NCBI RefSeq assembly: GCF_000743355.1
Contig: NZ_JQEI01000030.1
Coordinates: 62,001 to 126,000 of the forward strand
DNA: 64,000 nucleotides
From: Serratia sp. Ag1
GTDB taxonomy: Bacteria > Pseudomonadota > Gammaproteobacteria > Enterobacterales > Enterobacteriaceae
Direction of reading: 5' to 3'
Both the position numbers and the translations under genes were made by a program. Shown here one piece after another: positions 10,143 through 19,608 of this stretch (the first letter of the stretch is position 1; each line of letters starts with the position of its first letter). The notes under the pieces were generated by a model. That model made no database searches. It saw nothing but the letters and a program-made list of their open reading frames with translations, and was not told the DNA's origin.

Positions 10143-10787
10143 TTAATGCGTTGTTCCACCGACCACTTTCAAATCATCCTCAACCTGTAACGCGATCAAA
10201 ATAGCCAACTCCAGTGCTAACAGCACGTTTTCAGCAGCCATACTGGGTTCACCAGGGTGGAATGCAGCCTGTTCCGGCAGATACGGAATATGGATAAAAC
10301 CGCCTTTCACCGCCGGTTGCTCAGACAAACGATGCAACAGGCCATACATCACATGGTTACAGACATAGGTTCCGGCAGTTTGCGAAACCGAAGCGGGGAT
10401 CCCGGCTTCACGCATTGCACTCACCATGGCTTTGATGGGCAATGTACTGAAATAAGCAGCGGGTCCGTGCTCAACAATCGCCTGATCGATCGGCTGTTGC
10501 CCGCGATTATCAGGAATACGCGCGTCGTCAACGTTAATCGCTACCCGCTCCAGGGTAATATCAACACGCCCGCCCGCTTGCCCGATCGCCAAGACTAACA
10601 CCGGCTGCAGCTCATCAATGGCGGCATTCAACGCCGTTAGCGCCTCACCAAACACACAAGGCAGTTGGCGCGCCACCACACGCACACCGGCCACTTCACG
10701 CTCATCGAGTTGCTTCACCACTTCCCACGAAGGGTTGACCCGCTCACCGCCGAACGGCTCAAAGCCGGTAATCAGTACTTTTTGCAT
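10143..10787 (-). CDS. pcp: Pyroglutamyl-peptidase I
   Basis: Cytosolic cysteine peptidase (C15) that removes N-terminal pyroglutamate from peptides, releasing 5-oxoproline. It is 214 aa. It begins with the conserved [11 protein letters not shown], and the catalytic triad is visible as Glu80 (DITLERVA), Cys143 ([10 protein letters not shown]) and His166 (GFIHIPYLP). ATG at 10787. Its stop-to-start neighbours are the DUF979 and DUF969 genes and pxpACB on the same strand, so the product 5-oxoproline is made and cleared by one gene block. Confidence 0.96.
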   Translation of the reverse strand: MQKVLITGFEPFGGERVNPSWEVVKQLDEREVAGVRVVARQLPCVFGEALTALNAAIDELQPVLVLAIGQAGGRVDITLERVAINVDDARIPDNRGQQPIDQAIVEHGPAAYFSTLPIKAMVSAMREAGIPASVSQTAGTYVCNHVMYGLLHRLSEQPAVKGGFIHIPYLPEQAAFHPGEPSMAAENVLLALELAILIALQVEDDLKVVGGTTH

Positions 10788-10795
10788 ATCTGCAC

Positions 10796-11803
10796 CTACA
10801 GGAACATCAGGAAATAAAGCAGGAAAACGTTCACCAACAGCAAAGTGACCCCGGTCGGGATCTGCGCTTTGATCACCGCATTCTTGTCCGGCAGTTCCAG
10901 CAATGCCGCAGGCACAATGTTGAAATTAGCCGCCATTGGCGTCATCAACGTACCGCAATAGCCGGAGAACATACCGATAGCCGCCATCACCGCCGGATTA
11001 CCACCGTGTTGCAGCACCAGGATCGGGATACCGATGCCCGCAGTGACAATCGGGAAGGCAGCAAACGCATTGCCCATCACCATAGTCAGCACCGCCATAC
11101 CAATAGCGTATACCGCCACGGCAATGAAACGGTTATCCACTGCCAAGTATTCTTGCGTCAGATGAGAAATCGCAGTGCCAACACCAGCAGTAGTGAACAA
11201 GAGGCCCAACGTAGCCAAGATCTGCGGCAGAATAAATGCCCAGCCGATGGAATCCAGCAAACGGCGCGCTTCCTGAATCGGCTGTAGGGCTTTTTCATGC
11301 GTCATTTTCACGGCAATAAGCAGGCCCAGCACACAACCGACCGCCATGGAGAATAATGTGATCAGGGTGGCATGATTACCGCTGCCAAACACCGCATTTT
11401 GCAATGCCGGAATATTGTTGAACAACAATACGCCGATAACCGTTACAACAGGGATGGCAAGAGCGGGAATAAACAGGCGGTTCCCCAAACGCTGCGCGCT
11501 GGCTTCGCGCTCTTGCGGGCTACGCTGATGATAACTGCCAAGGCGTACACCGCCGAAACCGGCAATCAACGCCATCACGACGACCAGCACACCGACCACT
11601 ATGTGTAATTGGCGTTTGGCTTCTGCACCGCTGCCGAACAACCCGTAAGTCCAATCCCCTATCAGGAAAACCAAACCATACAGCGCCCAGAACAGGCCGG
11701 TAGTGATACGACGAGGATTGGCACGATCGCGGAACGACATCACCGCGACGATCAGTAATACAACACCGGCTAGCCAATAAAGATATTGTTGCTGGAAATT
11801 CAT
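10796..11803 (-). CDS. DUF979 family membrane protein, candidate 5-oxoproline transporter subunit
   Basis: A 335-aa integral membrane protein with roughly nine to ten hydrophobic segments, recognised as DUF979 from its overall character and its partner. The start at 11803 ([10 protein letters not shown]) overlaps the stop of the DUF969 gene in an ATGA arrangement, which indicates coupled translation. DUF969/DUF979 pairs recur beside pcp and pxp genes, and comparative-genomics work has suggested they form an oxoproline permease. Transport has not been shown here and the substrate assignment is inference. No cofactor or catalytic motif is apparent. Confidence 0.85.
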   Translation of the reverse strand: MNFQQQYLYWLAGVVLLIVAVMSFRDRANPRRITTGLFWALYGLVFLIGDWTYGLFGSGAEAKRQLHIVVGVLVVVMALIAGFGGVRLGSYHQRSPQEREASAQRLGNRLFIPALAIPVVTVIGVLLFNNIPALQNAVFGSGNHATLITLFSMAVGCVLGLLIAVKMTHEKALQPIQEARRLLDSIGWAFILPQILATLGLLFTTAGVGTAISHLTQEYLAVDNRFIAVAVYAIGMAVLTMVMGNAFAAFPIVTAGIGIPILVLQHGGNPAVMAAIGMFSGYCGTLMTPMAANFNIVPAALLELPDKNAVIKAQIPTGVTLLLVNVFLLYFLMFL

Positions 11804-12531
11804 TTGCCATCTCCTTTCGCCTGCAGCGCGGCTTGATTGAGCTTGCTGAGTTCAGCAGTCAGTTGCTTATCCATGCGATACAGACGGAATGCGTGGATCA
11901 GGAAGGCAAAGATCGCTGTTGGGATCCCCCACAGCGCAATATGCAGCGGCTCGGTCTGAATACCACCCGATTCCAGCATAAAGTTATGCATGAAGATGAT
12001 CGCCCCAAAAGCGACGAAAATATCCTCACCAAAGAACAGGCCGACGTTGTCCGTCGCGGCTGACATCGCTCGCAGCCGATGGCGCACGCGCTCAGGCAAT
12101 TCACCATAACGGTTTTCTGTTGCGCCTTCGGCCATTGGAGCCAACAGCGGGCGCACCATTTGCGGGTGGCCACCCAAACTGGTCAGCCCCATTGCCGCAG
12201 TAATTTCACGCACAAACAGATAAACGATCAGCAAGCGCCCGGCGGTGGCACTTTTGATTTTAGCGATCCACGCCTGCGCGCGCTCTTTCAGCCCGTGACG
12301 CTCCAGCAGGCCGATAACCGCCAATGGCAACAACAGGATCAACGGCAAGTTGCGGGTGTTGATAAAGCCCTCGCCCAGCTTTTCCAGAATCACGTCTAAC
12401 GGCATCAAGGCCGCCAGCCCGGTAACAATCCCGGCGACGATCACCACCAGCACCGGGTTGAAGCGCAAAACGAACCCAACCACGATGGCGGCAATCCCAA
12501 TCAGTGGCCAGAGATTTACGGTTTGTTCCAT
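11800..12531 (-). CDS. DUF969 family membrane protein, candidate 5-oxoproline transporter subunit
   Basis: A 243-aa protein with about six hydrophobic segments and a charged C-terminal tail. It contains GLTSLGGHPQMVRPLLAPMAEGA in the middle, a conserved loop of the DUF969 family. ATG at 12531. It lies 65 bp downstream of pxpA and is coupled to the DUF979 gene by a 4-bp overlap. The context (pcp, PxpABC) argues for uptake or exchange of 5-oxoproline or a pyroglutamyl compound; this is inference from neighbourhood. Confidence 0.85.
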   Translation of the reverse strand: MEQTVNLWPLIGIAAIVVGFVLRFNPVLVVIVAGIVTGLAALMPLDVILEKLGEGFINTRNLPLILLLPLAVIGLLERHGLKERAQAWIAKIKSATAGRLLIVYLFVREITAAMGLTSLGGHPQMVRPLLAPMAEGATENRYGELPERVRHRLRAMSAATDNVGLFFGEDIFVAFGAIIFMHNFMLESGGIQTEPLHIALWGIPTAIFAFLIHAFRLYRMDKQLTAELSKLNQAALQAKGDGK

Positions 12532-12596
12532 AGTTTTTGTCCCTTCTTTTCTACGTTGTGTTTGCTGTGTTTCTTATTTTTATCTCAATACTCTTA

Positions 12597-13334
12597 CTAA
12601 TCCGCACTGACGCGGATCTGCTGCTGCCTGAAACTCTCGCGCAACTTACGGGCATACGCCAACGCATGTTCGCCATCGCCATGCAGGCAGACCGTTTCGG
12701 CCTGAACCGCAGCCCAGGTTCCTGTTACGGTGCGCACCCGATGATGGCGCACCATCTCGAGCGTTTGTTCCAATGCCAGCTCATCACTGGCAATCAGTGC
12801 CCCATGCTGGCCACGCGGTACCAAAGTGCCATCGGCCTGATAGCCGCGATCGGCAAACACTTCCTGCCACGTCGCCAAACCCAGCCTTTGCCCGGCACGA
12901 ATCAGCTCGCTGCCTGCCAGGCCGACCAAGCGCAAGGTCGGATCCACCGCCAGCACCGCACGGGCAATGGCTTCAGCTAGTTCGGGCTCCACCGCAGCCT
13001 GGTTATACAGCATGCCGTGAGGCTTCACGTGCACCATGGTACCGCCTTCGGCACGCGCGATCGCCGCCAGCGCGCCCAGTTGATAAATCACCTGCGCATA
13101 GACCGTTTCCGCAGGCAACTGCATACGGGTACGGCCAAAGTTTTCCCGGTCGGGGAAGCTCGGGTGCGCACCGATAGCTACGCCATATTGCAGCGCCCAA
13201 CGCACCGACTGCCGCATGGTTTGCGCATCTCCCGCATGAAAGCCGCAGGCGATATTGGCGGAACTGACCAGTTGCAGCAGCGCCTCATCATTAGCACAGC
13301 CTTCGCCGAGATCGGCGTTCAAATCAACGATCAT
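12597..13334 (-). CDS. pxpA: 5-oxoprolinase subunit A (LamB/YcsF family)
   Basis: Subunit of the ATP-dependent prokaryotic 5-oxoprolinase PxpABC, which converts 5-oxoproline to glutamate. It is 245 aa from ATG at 13334 ([20 protein letters not shown]), one residue longer than E. coli YbgL. The open frame extends further upstream but that part overlaps pxpC, and the family N-terminus is [10 protein letters not shown]. The family motifs [14 protein letters not shown] and [17 protein letters not shown] are present. It overlaps the 3' end of pxpC by 11 bp. Confidence 0.96.
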   Translation of the reverse strand: MIVDLNADLGEGCANDEALLQLVSSANIACGFHAGDAQTMRQSVRWALQYGVAIGAHPSFPDRENFGRTRMQLPAETVYAQVIYQLGALAAIARAEGGTMVHVKPHGMLYNQAAVEPELAEAIARAVLAVDPTLRLVGLAGSELIRAGQRLGLATWQEVFADRGYQADGTLVPRGQHGALIASDELALEQTLEMVRHHRVRTVTGTWAAVQAETVCLHGDGEHALAYARKLRESFRQQQIRVSAD

Positions 13335-14256
13335 GGAGCCCCCAGGCAATCTGTTGAATAAAGTGATCCTGCTCAGCCTTGGCGCGTTGCGCGTCAGCCA
13401 ATGTGCAAGGGATAAAATGAATAGCTTCACCTAGCCGAACCTGCGCCAAATGGTAGAGATCGGCTTCGATCACGCAGGCAATACGCGGGTAACCACCAGT
13501 AGTTTGTGCATCGGCCATCAGTACGATCGGCTGGCCGTTATGCGGCACCTGAATGACTCCTGGCAACAACCCGTGGGAGAGCATTTCACGCTCGGTCGTT
13601 CTTGTCAGAGCCGTGCTGCCATGCAGGCGATAACCCATACGGTTACTTTGCGGGCTGAGCTGCCAAGCGGTGCGCCAAAAGGCATCCTGCGCTTCTTTGC
13701 TGAACTCTTCATACTCTGGCCCCGGCAGAGCCCGGACCCGGTTATTGAACAGTAACTGCTTCACACCCAGGCTGTTGACCGGTAATTTCTGGCTGTTGCC
13801 CAAGGGCAAAACATCGCCATCTTTCAACTGCCGCCCGCCAAAACCACCGAACCCCGCTTTCAGATCGGTACTACGCGAACCCAACATCTCTGGCACCGCA
13901 ATCCCACCTGACAACGCCAGATAACTGCGCATTCCACGCTTAGGCATTTTCAGCGTGAGCTTTTGGCCTTTTTTGACCGGGTAGCGCCACCCGGTCCACA
14001 GAGAATTCCCCTCTAACTGTGCATCGCAACCGGCGCCGGTCAGAGCGATCCAACCATTTTGGCTAAACTCGGCGCTGAACTGCCCAAGCGTAATCTCCAA
14101 ACCGGCAGCTTCCACCGGGTTGCCCACCAGCAGGTTGGCAATTTTCAGCGCAGGTATATCAAGCGCACCACCCTGACTGATGCCTAAACGCCGGAAACCG
14201 TTGCGGCCCAAATCCTGAACCGTGGTGTAAATACCAGCACGCAGAATTTTCAGCAT
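13324..14256 (-). CDS. pxpC: 5-oxoprolinase subunit C (biotin-dependent carboxyltransferase-like)
   Basis: 310 aa, a member of the KipA/carboxyltransferase C-terminal family; works with PxpB and PxpA in 5-oxoproline hydrolysis. It starts [25 protein letters not shown], the usual family N-terminus, and contains [14 protein letters not shown] and RPGPEYE-like segments (here [11 protein letters not shown]). ATG at 14256. It overlaps pxpB by 7 bp and pxpA by 11 bp, so translation of all three is probably coupled in the order B, C, A. Confidence 0.96.
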   Translation of the reverse strand: MLKILRAGIYTTVQDLGRNGFRRLGISQGGALDIPALKIANLLVGNPVEAAGLEITLGQFSAEFSQNGWIALTGAGCDAQLEGNSLWTGWRYPVKKGQKLTLKMPKRGMRSYLALSGGIAVPEMLGSRSTDLKAGFGGFGGRQLKDGDVLPLGNSQKLPVNSLGVKQLLFNNRVRALPGPEYEEFSKEAQDAFWRTAWQLSPQSNRMGYRLHGSTALTRTTEREMLSHGLLPGVIQVPHNGQPIVLMADAQTTGGYPRIACVIEADLYHLAQVRLGEAIHFIPCTLADAQRAKAEQDHFIQQIAWGLHDR

Positions 14257-14906
14257 ACTCCCTCCTTCTGCGGCACGAAGCGCACATTGTCGCCAGGGCG
14301 CAACAACGTCGGTGGCATTTCATTGGGGTTAAACAGGGCCAGCGGCGTGCGGCCAATCAGTTGCCAGCCACCGGGCGTGACGAGCGGATAAATCCCCGTC
14401 TGGCCGCCCCCGATACCCACCGAACCGGCGGCAACCGAAAGGCGCGGCTCCGCACGACGTGGCATCGCCAGCCGTTCCGGCATCCCACCCAAATAGGTGA
14501 ACCCCGGCTGAAAACCGAGAAAATACACCACATAAGCCCCCGAAGAATGGCATTCCACTACCTGCTGCGGCGTCATGCCCGTATATTGAGCCACCTCATC
14601 CAGATCGGGGCCATATTCGCCACCATAAATCACCGGGATATCCACCTCACGGGATTCCAGCACCAGGCTTTCGTTCCCTTCCCAGCCCTGCTGCAACAGT
14701 GCCAACATGGCTGCAGCATCCGCCTGTGGCGTATACAACAACAGCGTCAGGTTATTCATACCCGGGACCACTTCACGCACATCAGCATGGTGGTTTAGCT
14801 TTTCTGCCAATGCCCAAATTCGTTGCTGGCTCTGCAACGTAACCGGTGGTGCCAATTCAAGCACGACAGCTCTTTCCCCTAACAGGTAATATTGTGCTCG
14901 CTGCAC
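14250..14906 (-). CDS. pxpB: 5-oxoprolinase subunit B (GTG start)
   Basis: 218 aa, KipI/carboxyltransferase D family, first gene of the pxpBCA unit. The start is GTG at 14906 with an excellent ribosome binding site, AAGGAG, eight nucleotides upstream; there is no better ATG. The family signature [24 protein letters not shown] and the glycine-rich [14 protein letters not shown] are present. The gene order pxpB-pxpC-pxpA-DUF969-DUF979-pcp looks like one transcription unit. Confidence 0.95.
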   Translation of the reverse strand: MQRAQYYLLGERAVVLELAPPVTLQSQQRIWALAEKLNHHADVREVVPGMNNLTLLLYTPQADAAAMLALLQQGWEGNESLVLESREVDIPVIYGGEYGPDLDEVAQYTGMTPQQVVECHSSGAYVVYFLGFQPGFTYLGGMPERLAMPRRAEPRLSVAAGSVGIGGGQTGIYPLVTPGGWQLIGRTPLALFNPNEMPPTLLRPGDNVRFVPQKEGVC

Positions 14907-15038
14907 CTTGTTCTCCTTAATTCATTACAAAACGCATCAGTTATGCGTGACAGCATTACCGCTGTCAATAGGAAAACCCTTGCCAAAATAATGGATTAGA
15001 ATTTTTTAGGGTCCGGCTACGCGAACCCATAGGGGAAA

Positions 15039-15782
15039 TCAGGCGGGATTCGGGATATCAATAAAGGTCACATCAAAGCCATGTTGCTGAGCCAACCACT
15101 CCCCAAGTGCCTTGATACCGCCGCGTTCGGTGGCATGATGCCCAGCCGCAAAAAAGTGCAGGCCCATTTCCCGCGCCGTATGGATGGTCTGTTCAGAAAC
15201 CTCACCGCTGATAAAAGCATCAACGCCAAACCGTGCTGCGCTGTCGATAAAACCTTGGCCCCCACCGGTACACCAAGCCACTTTGCGGATACGTTCAGGC
15301 GAATTATCGCCACAGTGCAATACCGCCCGCCCCAGGCTGTTTTCAATACGCTGTTGCAGCTCATCAGCACTGAGCGATTGCTCAAACTCACCGTAGGGCA
15401 GCAAGGATTCAACCTCGCCCAACACGCGGATCCCGAGCATTTGGGCCAGTTGAGCGTTATTGCCCAGCAGCGGATGCGCGTCCAGCGGCAAATGATAGCC
15501 ATACAGGTTGATATCATTGCTCAACAGCGTTTTCAGCCGATTACGTTTCATACCACGCACCGATGGCGCTTCGTTTTTCCAGAAATAGCCGTGATGCACC
15601 AAAATGGCATCCGCCTGATGTTCCACAGCGGCATCGAGCAGTGCCTGGCACGCCGTTACGCCAGTGACAATGCGCTGCACCTGCGCGCGCCCTTCCACCT
15701 GCAGGCCGTTCGGCGCATAGTCCTGAAAAGCGGCGCAGTTCAGTTCGGTATTGATCAGATTTTCCAGATCGAGGTTGTTCAT
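15039..15782 (-). CDS. ybgI: NIF3-family dinuclear metal protein YbgI
   Basis: 247 aa from ATG at 15782 (MNNLDLENLINTELN), the E. coli length. The frame is open further upstream, but that extension lies in a repeat remnant and has no ribosome binding site. NIF3/GTP-cyclohydrolase-I-type-2 fold with the metal-binding residues in ILVHHGYFWKNE and FAAGHHATERGG. The protein forms a toroidal hexamer in E. coli; its reaction is unknown and a role in DNA metabolism or metal handling is only suggested. It lies 132 bp upstream of pxpB on the same strand. Confidence 0.93.
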   Translation of the reverse strand: MNNLDLENLINTELNCAAFQDYAPNGLQVEGRAQVQRIVTGVTACQALLDAAVEHQADAILVHHGYFWKNEAPSVRGMKRNRLKTLLSNDINLYGYHLPLDAHPLLGNNAQLAQMLGIRVLGEVESLLPYGEFEQSLSADELQQRIENSLGRAVLHCGDNSPERIRKVAWCTGGGQGFIDSAARFGVDAFISGEVSEQTIHTAREMGLHFFAAGHHATERGGIKALGEWLAQQHGFDVTFIDIPNPA

Positions 15783-15797
15783 TGTTTTCTCACTTTT

Positions 15798-15842
15798 TAT
15801 ACCCAAAATAATTCGAACGACTTGAAGTATGACGGGTGTATA
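15798..15842. repeat. Internally deleted ERIC element
   Basis: The 45 bp join the left end of an ERIC element (TATACCCAAAATAATTCGA) to its right end (ACTTGAAGTATGACGGGT, then GTATA). About 80 bp of the central core seen in the full copy at 58746-58872 is missing. Immediately to the right, 15839-15868 repeats the theme (TACCCTGTAGATTTCAAG ... GGGTA), another short ERIC-like end. It sits in the gap upstream of ybgI. Confidence 0.8.
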
Positions 15843-15872
15843 CCCTGTAGATTTCAAGACAATGGGTATGAT

Positions 15873-16853
15873 TCAAAATTGCTGCCGTTCACCCTGTTCC
15901 ATCACGATAAACTTCACGCCCAACTCATTACCCTGCTCCAGTTGCTGTTTGATGGCGGCACGCACATCCTCGCCCTGCTTGAAGCTGGGTTTGATATGGC
16001 TGATCACTACCGGCAGATCTTTCAGCGAGCCCTCTCCCCCGCTGTATTGCTGTAAGTTTTTCAGCTCTTTCAGCAACCAGGCAGGGGTCAGATGACCATA
16101 GAGCGATTTATCTTCCACGCCGTTAGGGTAAGAAGTTTCGATAATCATGCCTTTCAGCTTCTTCTGCTCAATCAGCGGCCCCAACGCCCGCCAGATGGTG
16201 TCCAGATTGCGCGACTGTTCCAGCGCATCCGGGCCAGTATCGCCAAAATAGGCGAATAAACCTTCACGATCAGAAACCAATAACATCGAGGAAGGGTAAC
16301 GATCGTGGCTGAGCGGATACATGACGCCGCTCAGCCCCGTTAACCCTAAGGTGAAACGCTGCTGGGGGCGCACCGTCTGCAAGCGGTAAGTCCCCAACCG
16401 GGTGCCATTACCCGCATCGGTAAAATTGGGCCAGGCCTTCCAGTTGAAGTAGTGATTGCGCAACGTCAGAACGGTATCCGCCTGCGCATAAATGGTTTTC
16501 TTCTGGTCTTCCGGTGAGGCAATAATCAGCCCGGCGACATGATCCAAGTGCGCATGGCTGATAAAGTAACTATCAATAAGCTGGCGGAACACGTACCCCT
16601 GTGGCGTATAAGGGGCCGCCAGTTCAGGCGTCACCTGTGGGAAGCTGCCATTCTGCAACCCTTTGGCGATGCCCGGCAGCAGTGAACCGGCATCCAGTGC
16701 CAGATATTGCGTTTGGTTGTCGCTGCGGATCAGGTAAGAGGTCAGATTGCCATCGCTGACGCCGCCGTCGACGCCCAGCGCCACTACGTCAAAACCCGCC
16801 ATTGCCAGTGCAGAGTAGCCGCTCAGACACAGCGCCAGCATTTTTTTCATCAT
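15873..16853 (-). CDS. cpdP: Periplasmic class II 3',5'-cyclic-nucleotide phosphodiesterase
   Basis: 326 aa. A signal peptide (MMKKMLALCLSGYSALAMA) points to export to the periplasm. The mature protein carries the metallo-beta-lactamase-type metal motif His100-Ala-His102-Leu-Asp104-His105 and the class II phosphodiesterase features ETSYPNGVEDKSLYGHLTP and VVISHIKPSF. This family includes yeast Pde1 and Vibrio fischeri CpdP, which degrades external cAMP. Two ATG codons lie at 16853 and 16850 behind AAGGAG. It sits between ybgI and phrB, where E. coli has no such gene, and may be co-transcribed with phrB 22 bp upstream. Confidence 0.9.
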   Translation of the reverse strand: MMKKMLALCLSGYSALAMAGFDVVALGVDGGVSDGNLTSYLIRSDNQTQYLALDAGSLLPGIAKGLQNGSFPQVTPELAAPYTPQGYVFRQLIDSYFISHAHLDHVAGLIIASPEDQKKTIYAQADTVLTLRNHYFNWKAWPNFTDAGNGTRLGTYRLQTVRPQQRFTLGLTGLSGVMYPLSHDRYPSSMLLVSDREGLFAYFGDTGPDALEQSRNLDTIWRALGPLIEQKKLKGMIIETSYPNGVEDKSLYGHLTPAWLLKELKNLQQYSGGEGSLKDLPVVISHIKPSFKQGEDVRAAIKQQLEQGNELGVKFIVMEQGERQQF

Positions 16854-16875
16854 CAGGGAGCTCCTTGGTATTGCT

Positions 16876-18300
16876 TTAACATCCCTCTCGCTTGGCCGCT
16901 TCGAAAGCCGCCAACGTCTCTAACCGGGCCTGTTTGTGATCGACAATCGGCAACGGGTATTTCAGCACGCGCCGCTGTTTTTCTGCCCAGCGATGGGGTT
17001 GATGAATGTCATTGTCCGGTACATCCGCCAGTTCAGGCAACCACTTGCGAATAAAAGTGCCTTGTGGATCAAAACGTTCACCCTGTGTCGTCGGGTTGAA
17101 AATGCGGAAGTAAGGTGCCGCATCCGTACCGGTAGAAGCCGCCCATTGCCAGCCACCGTTATTGGCGGACAGATCGCCATCCAGCAGTTGAGACATGAAA
17201 TAACGCTCACCGGCACGCCAATCGATCAACAGATCCTTTACCAAAAAGCTGGCGCTGATCATACGCAACCGGTTGTGCATCCACCCGGTTTGATTCAGTT
17301 GACGCATCGCCGCATCAACGATCGGGTAACCGGTCTGGCCCTGTTGCCAAGCCAGTAGCGCCTTATCATCAACCTGCCAGCGCACCTTATCGGTCCATGC
17401 GATAAAGGGACGATGCTTGCATAACGCAGAATGCGCCACCATCAGATGGCGATAAAATTCACGCCAGATCAGTTCGTTCAGCCAGCAGAAAGCGCCGCTT
17501 TCGGTGTTTTCTAGCACATCCAGGCATTCTGCCCGTAACCGGTTAAAACACTGGCGCGGGGATAACACGCCAATGGCCAGATACGGCGACAAGTTGCTGG
17601 TGCCTGCGATGGCAGGCAAATCGCGCTGTTTCACATAGTCCTGCACCTGTTCACGGCAAAAACTGCGCAACCGTTGCAGCGCCGCTTCTTCACCTGCCGG
17701 ATACGCCTCCCCAAACTCCATCAGCGGATAATCGAACGCTTCTGGCACGGTAACGTTCAGCGCTTCACCACGAGCGCGGGGGGCGGGTACTGAACTGACA
17801 TCAGACTCCGTCAGGCGTTGGATAAACGCCCGGCGAAACGGCGTGTAAACCTTGAACATCTCCCCACCGCCAGTAAGCACGCTGCCCGGCGGTAACAGCA
17901 AACTGTCGTCAAAACTGTGGCAAATCACGCTCCCAGCCAGCCGTTGTTCAAGTTGAGCATCACGCTGGCGCTCGTTAATTTCATACTGGCGGTTGTAAAA
18001 CAGCGCGCTAACCTGCCGTTGCTGGCAAAAATCCACCAACCAGGCCACTGATTCTGCAAAGTCATGGCACTGATGGCCAATCAACGCGATACCGCGCTCC
18101 GCCAGCGCCTGTTGAGCCCGCAGCAGGTTGGCATGGATAAAGGCAGCCTGACGTGGGGCCATCTCATGCTTGCGCCATTGGCCCGGGGTGGCAACAAACA
18201 CCGCCAATACGTTAGCATCCGGATCGCTACAGGCCGCATGCAACGCTTTGTTATCGGTAATGCGCAAATCATTGCGCAACCAGACCAAATGGGTCTTCAT
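16876..18300 (-). CDS. phrB: Deoxyribodipyrimidine photolyase
   Basis: Light-driven repair of cyclobutane pyrimidine dimers. It is 474 aa, close to E. coli PhrB (472). The N-terminal Rossmann antenna domain (THLVWLRNDLRITDN) is followed by the all-helical FAD domain, with the photolyase signatures WMHNRLRMISASFLVKDLLIDWR and GDLSANNGGWQWAASTGTDAAPYFRIFNP around residues 340-400. ATG at 18300. It starts 15 bp after the DUF523-DUF1722 gene, the same partnership as ybgA-phr in E. coli. Confidence 0.97.
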   Translation of the reverse strand: MKTHLVWLRNDLRITDNKALHAACSDPDANVLAVFVATPGQWRKHEMAPRQAAFIHANLLRAQQALAERGIALIGHQCHDFAESVAWLVDFCQQRQVSALFYNRQYEINERQRDAQLEQRLAGSVICHSFDDSLLLPPGSVLTGGGEMFKVYTPFRRAFIQRLTESDVSSVPAPRARGEALNVTVPEAFDYPLMEFGEAYPAGEEAALQRLRSFCREQVQDYVKQRDLPAIAGTSNLSPYLAIGVLSPRQCFNRLRAECLDVLENTESGAFCWLNELIWREFYRHLMVAHSALCKHRPFIAWTDKVRWQVDDKALLAWQQGQTGYPIVDAAMRQLNQTGWMHNRLRMISASFLVKDLLIDWRAGERYFMSQLLDGDLSANNGGWQWAASTGTDAAPYFRIFNPTTQGERFDPQGTFIRKWLPELADVPDNDIHQPHRWAEKQRRVLKYPLPIVDHKQARLETLAAFEAAKREGC

Positions 18301-18315
18301 AATCTTCCCTTCTGA

Positions 18316-19269
18316 TTAATGACCATAACGCAAGCGCAGCGCTTCCGGGTAGGGTTCAAAATAGCGCTGCTGCGCCAGATAACTGTCAGGATATTCAGCC
18401 ATGTAATGCTTTATCAGCGTGATCGGGGCCAGCAATGGTTGCATCCCCTGGCGATAACGATCGATCAATTGCGCCAGTTCCTGACGCTGAGCGGAACTCA
18501 GCTCACGGCGGAAATAGCCCTGCACGTGCATTAATACGTTAGTGTGATTACGCCGGGTGGCTTTGTGTTTTAACAACGCCATCAGACGGCTGCGGTATTC
18601 CACAGCAAACTCTTCCAGTGACGCCCATTTTTCAATCCCAGCCACAAAGCGGCCAAGTTCGCGATATTCAGGTTGTGAATGCGCCAGCAATGAAAGTTTA
18701 TAACGGCTGTGGAAAGCGATCAGCCCACCGCGCGTCAACCCTTTCCGCCACAACATATTCAGTTCATAGAGTGCAAATACCCGCTCGACAAAGTTCTCAC
18801 GCAGCACCGGATCGCTCAGGCGGCCATCTTCCTCTACCGGCAGCCACGGCATCTGGCGCATCAGTTCGGCAGTAAATAAGCCGACACCGCTTTTACGCGC
18901 CCCTTCACCGTTTTCGCCATACACTTTAACCCGCTCCATACCGCAACTGGGCGATTTGGCGCAGACGATATAACCGCATAACTCCTGCAGCTCAGCAACG
19001 CGCTGCTCAGAGAACTGCTGCATCTTGTCGGTGACATCGACTGTGCTGTCGTTACTGTTGCACAGCAGGATCTGTTGCTGTTTCTTCACCAGCCGCAATG
19101 CGGGCCGTGGCGCAGGTAAGCCTATCGCCATTTCAGGGCAAATTGGCTCGAAACGAACATAGGGAGCCAATTGATCTACGGCAAAATCGAAGCGCTTATG
19201 CCCACCGTCGAAACGCACCGGCCCACCTAACAGACAAGCACTGATCCCCACTGGAATTTTTTCATTCAT
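18316..19269 (-). CDS. ybgA: DUF523-DUF1722 protein (YbgA-type, TudS-like N-terminal domain)
   Basis: 317 aa from ATG at 19269 (MNEKIPVGISACLLGG). The N-terminal half is DUF523, with three conserved cysteines: Cys12 (SACLLG), Cys44 (PICPE) and Cys109 (SPSCGM). In the TudS thiouracil desulfurase family these ligate a [4Fe-4S] cluster. The C-terminal half is DUF1722 (RGGLIAFHSRYKLSLLAHS onward), which is all that E. coli YbgA contains. It precedes phrB on the same strand. A sulfur-removing or nucleobase-salvage role is inferred from the family only. Confidence 0.9.
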   Translation of the reverse strand: MNEKIPVGISACLLGGPVRFDGGHKRFDFAVDQLAPYVRFEPICPEMAIGLPAPRPALRLVKKQQQILLCNSNDSTVDVTDKMQQFSEQRVAELQELCGYIVCAKSPSCGMERVKVYGENGEGARKSGVGLFTAELMRQMPWLPVEEDGRLSDPVLRENFVERVFALYELNMLWRKGLTRGGLIAFHSRYKLSLLAHSQPEYRELGRFVAGIEKWASLEEFAVEYRSRLMALLKHKATRRNHTNVLMHVQGYFRRELSSAQRQELAQLIDRYRQGMQPLLAPITLIKHYMAEYPDSYLAQQRYFEPYPEALRLRYGH

Positions 19270-19345
19270 ATTCGCGCCCCAAGAGGTTAGATGATGCAAA
19301 AAGTGTAGAGGAATTCGCGCGTTAGTACGACCTTGTCATGCAGAA

Positions 19346-19378
19346 ACAAAAAACCCCCGCCAAAAAGGACGAGGGTTT
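19346..19378 (-). terminator. ybfA terminator
   Basis: On the minus strand AAACCCTCG and CGGGGGTTT form a 9-bp stem (one G-U pair) with an 11-nt loop, followed by a T-rich tail. It lies 23 bp after the ybfA stop. Confidence 0.85.
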
Positions 19379-19401
19379 CAGTGTAGAGCGGCTACTGGTA
19401 A

Positions 19402-19608
19402 TCAATAGAAATCGCCAGATGCGGCCTCTGCCTGCTGCAACCAGACCGGTTTGTCACTGGTTTTTGACCAGACGCGATGCAGATAGCTGTAAAAACGGGC
19501 GCGATCTGAACGGAACAACATTACCGGCAAAGTGAGCAGCATCGCCAGCAGCACTGCGCTGCGGCGCAGGAAGATCCGATGCAGTGGATAGGCGTGATAG
19601 TTAGACAT
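19402..19608 (-). CDS. ybfA: Small membrane protein YbfA
   Basis: 68 aa from ATG at 19608 ([11 protein letters not shown]), the length of E. coli YbfA; a longer open frame upstream is not used because AAGGAGG lies just before this ATG. One hydrophobic segment (about 17-32) is followed by the well conserved C-terminus [21 protein letters not shown]...GDFY. Function unknown. The gene neighbours kdp in E. coli as well. Confidence 0.92.
   Translation of the reverse strand: MSNYHAYPLHRIFLRRSAVLLAMLLTLPVMLFRSDRARFYSYLHRVWSKTSDKPVWLQQAEAASGDFY

Noticed and set aside
12543-12980. A 147-codon plus-strand frame overlapping pxpA
   Set aside because: Antisense to pxpA, with no family match; its neighbours are a clear minus-strand operon.
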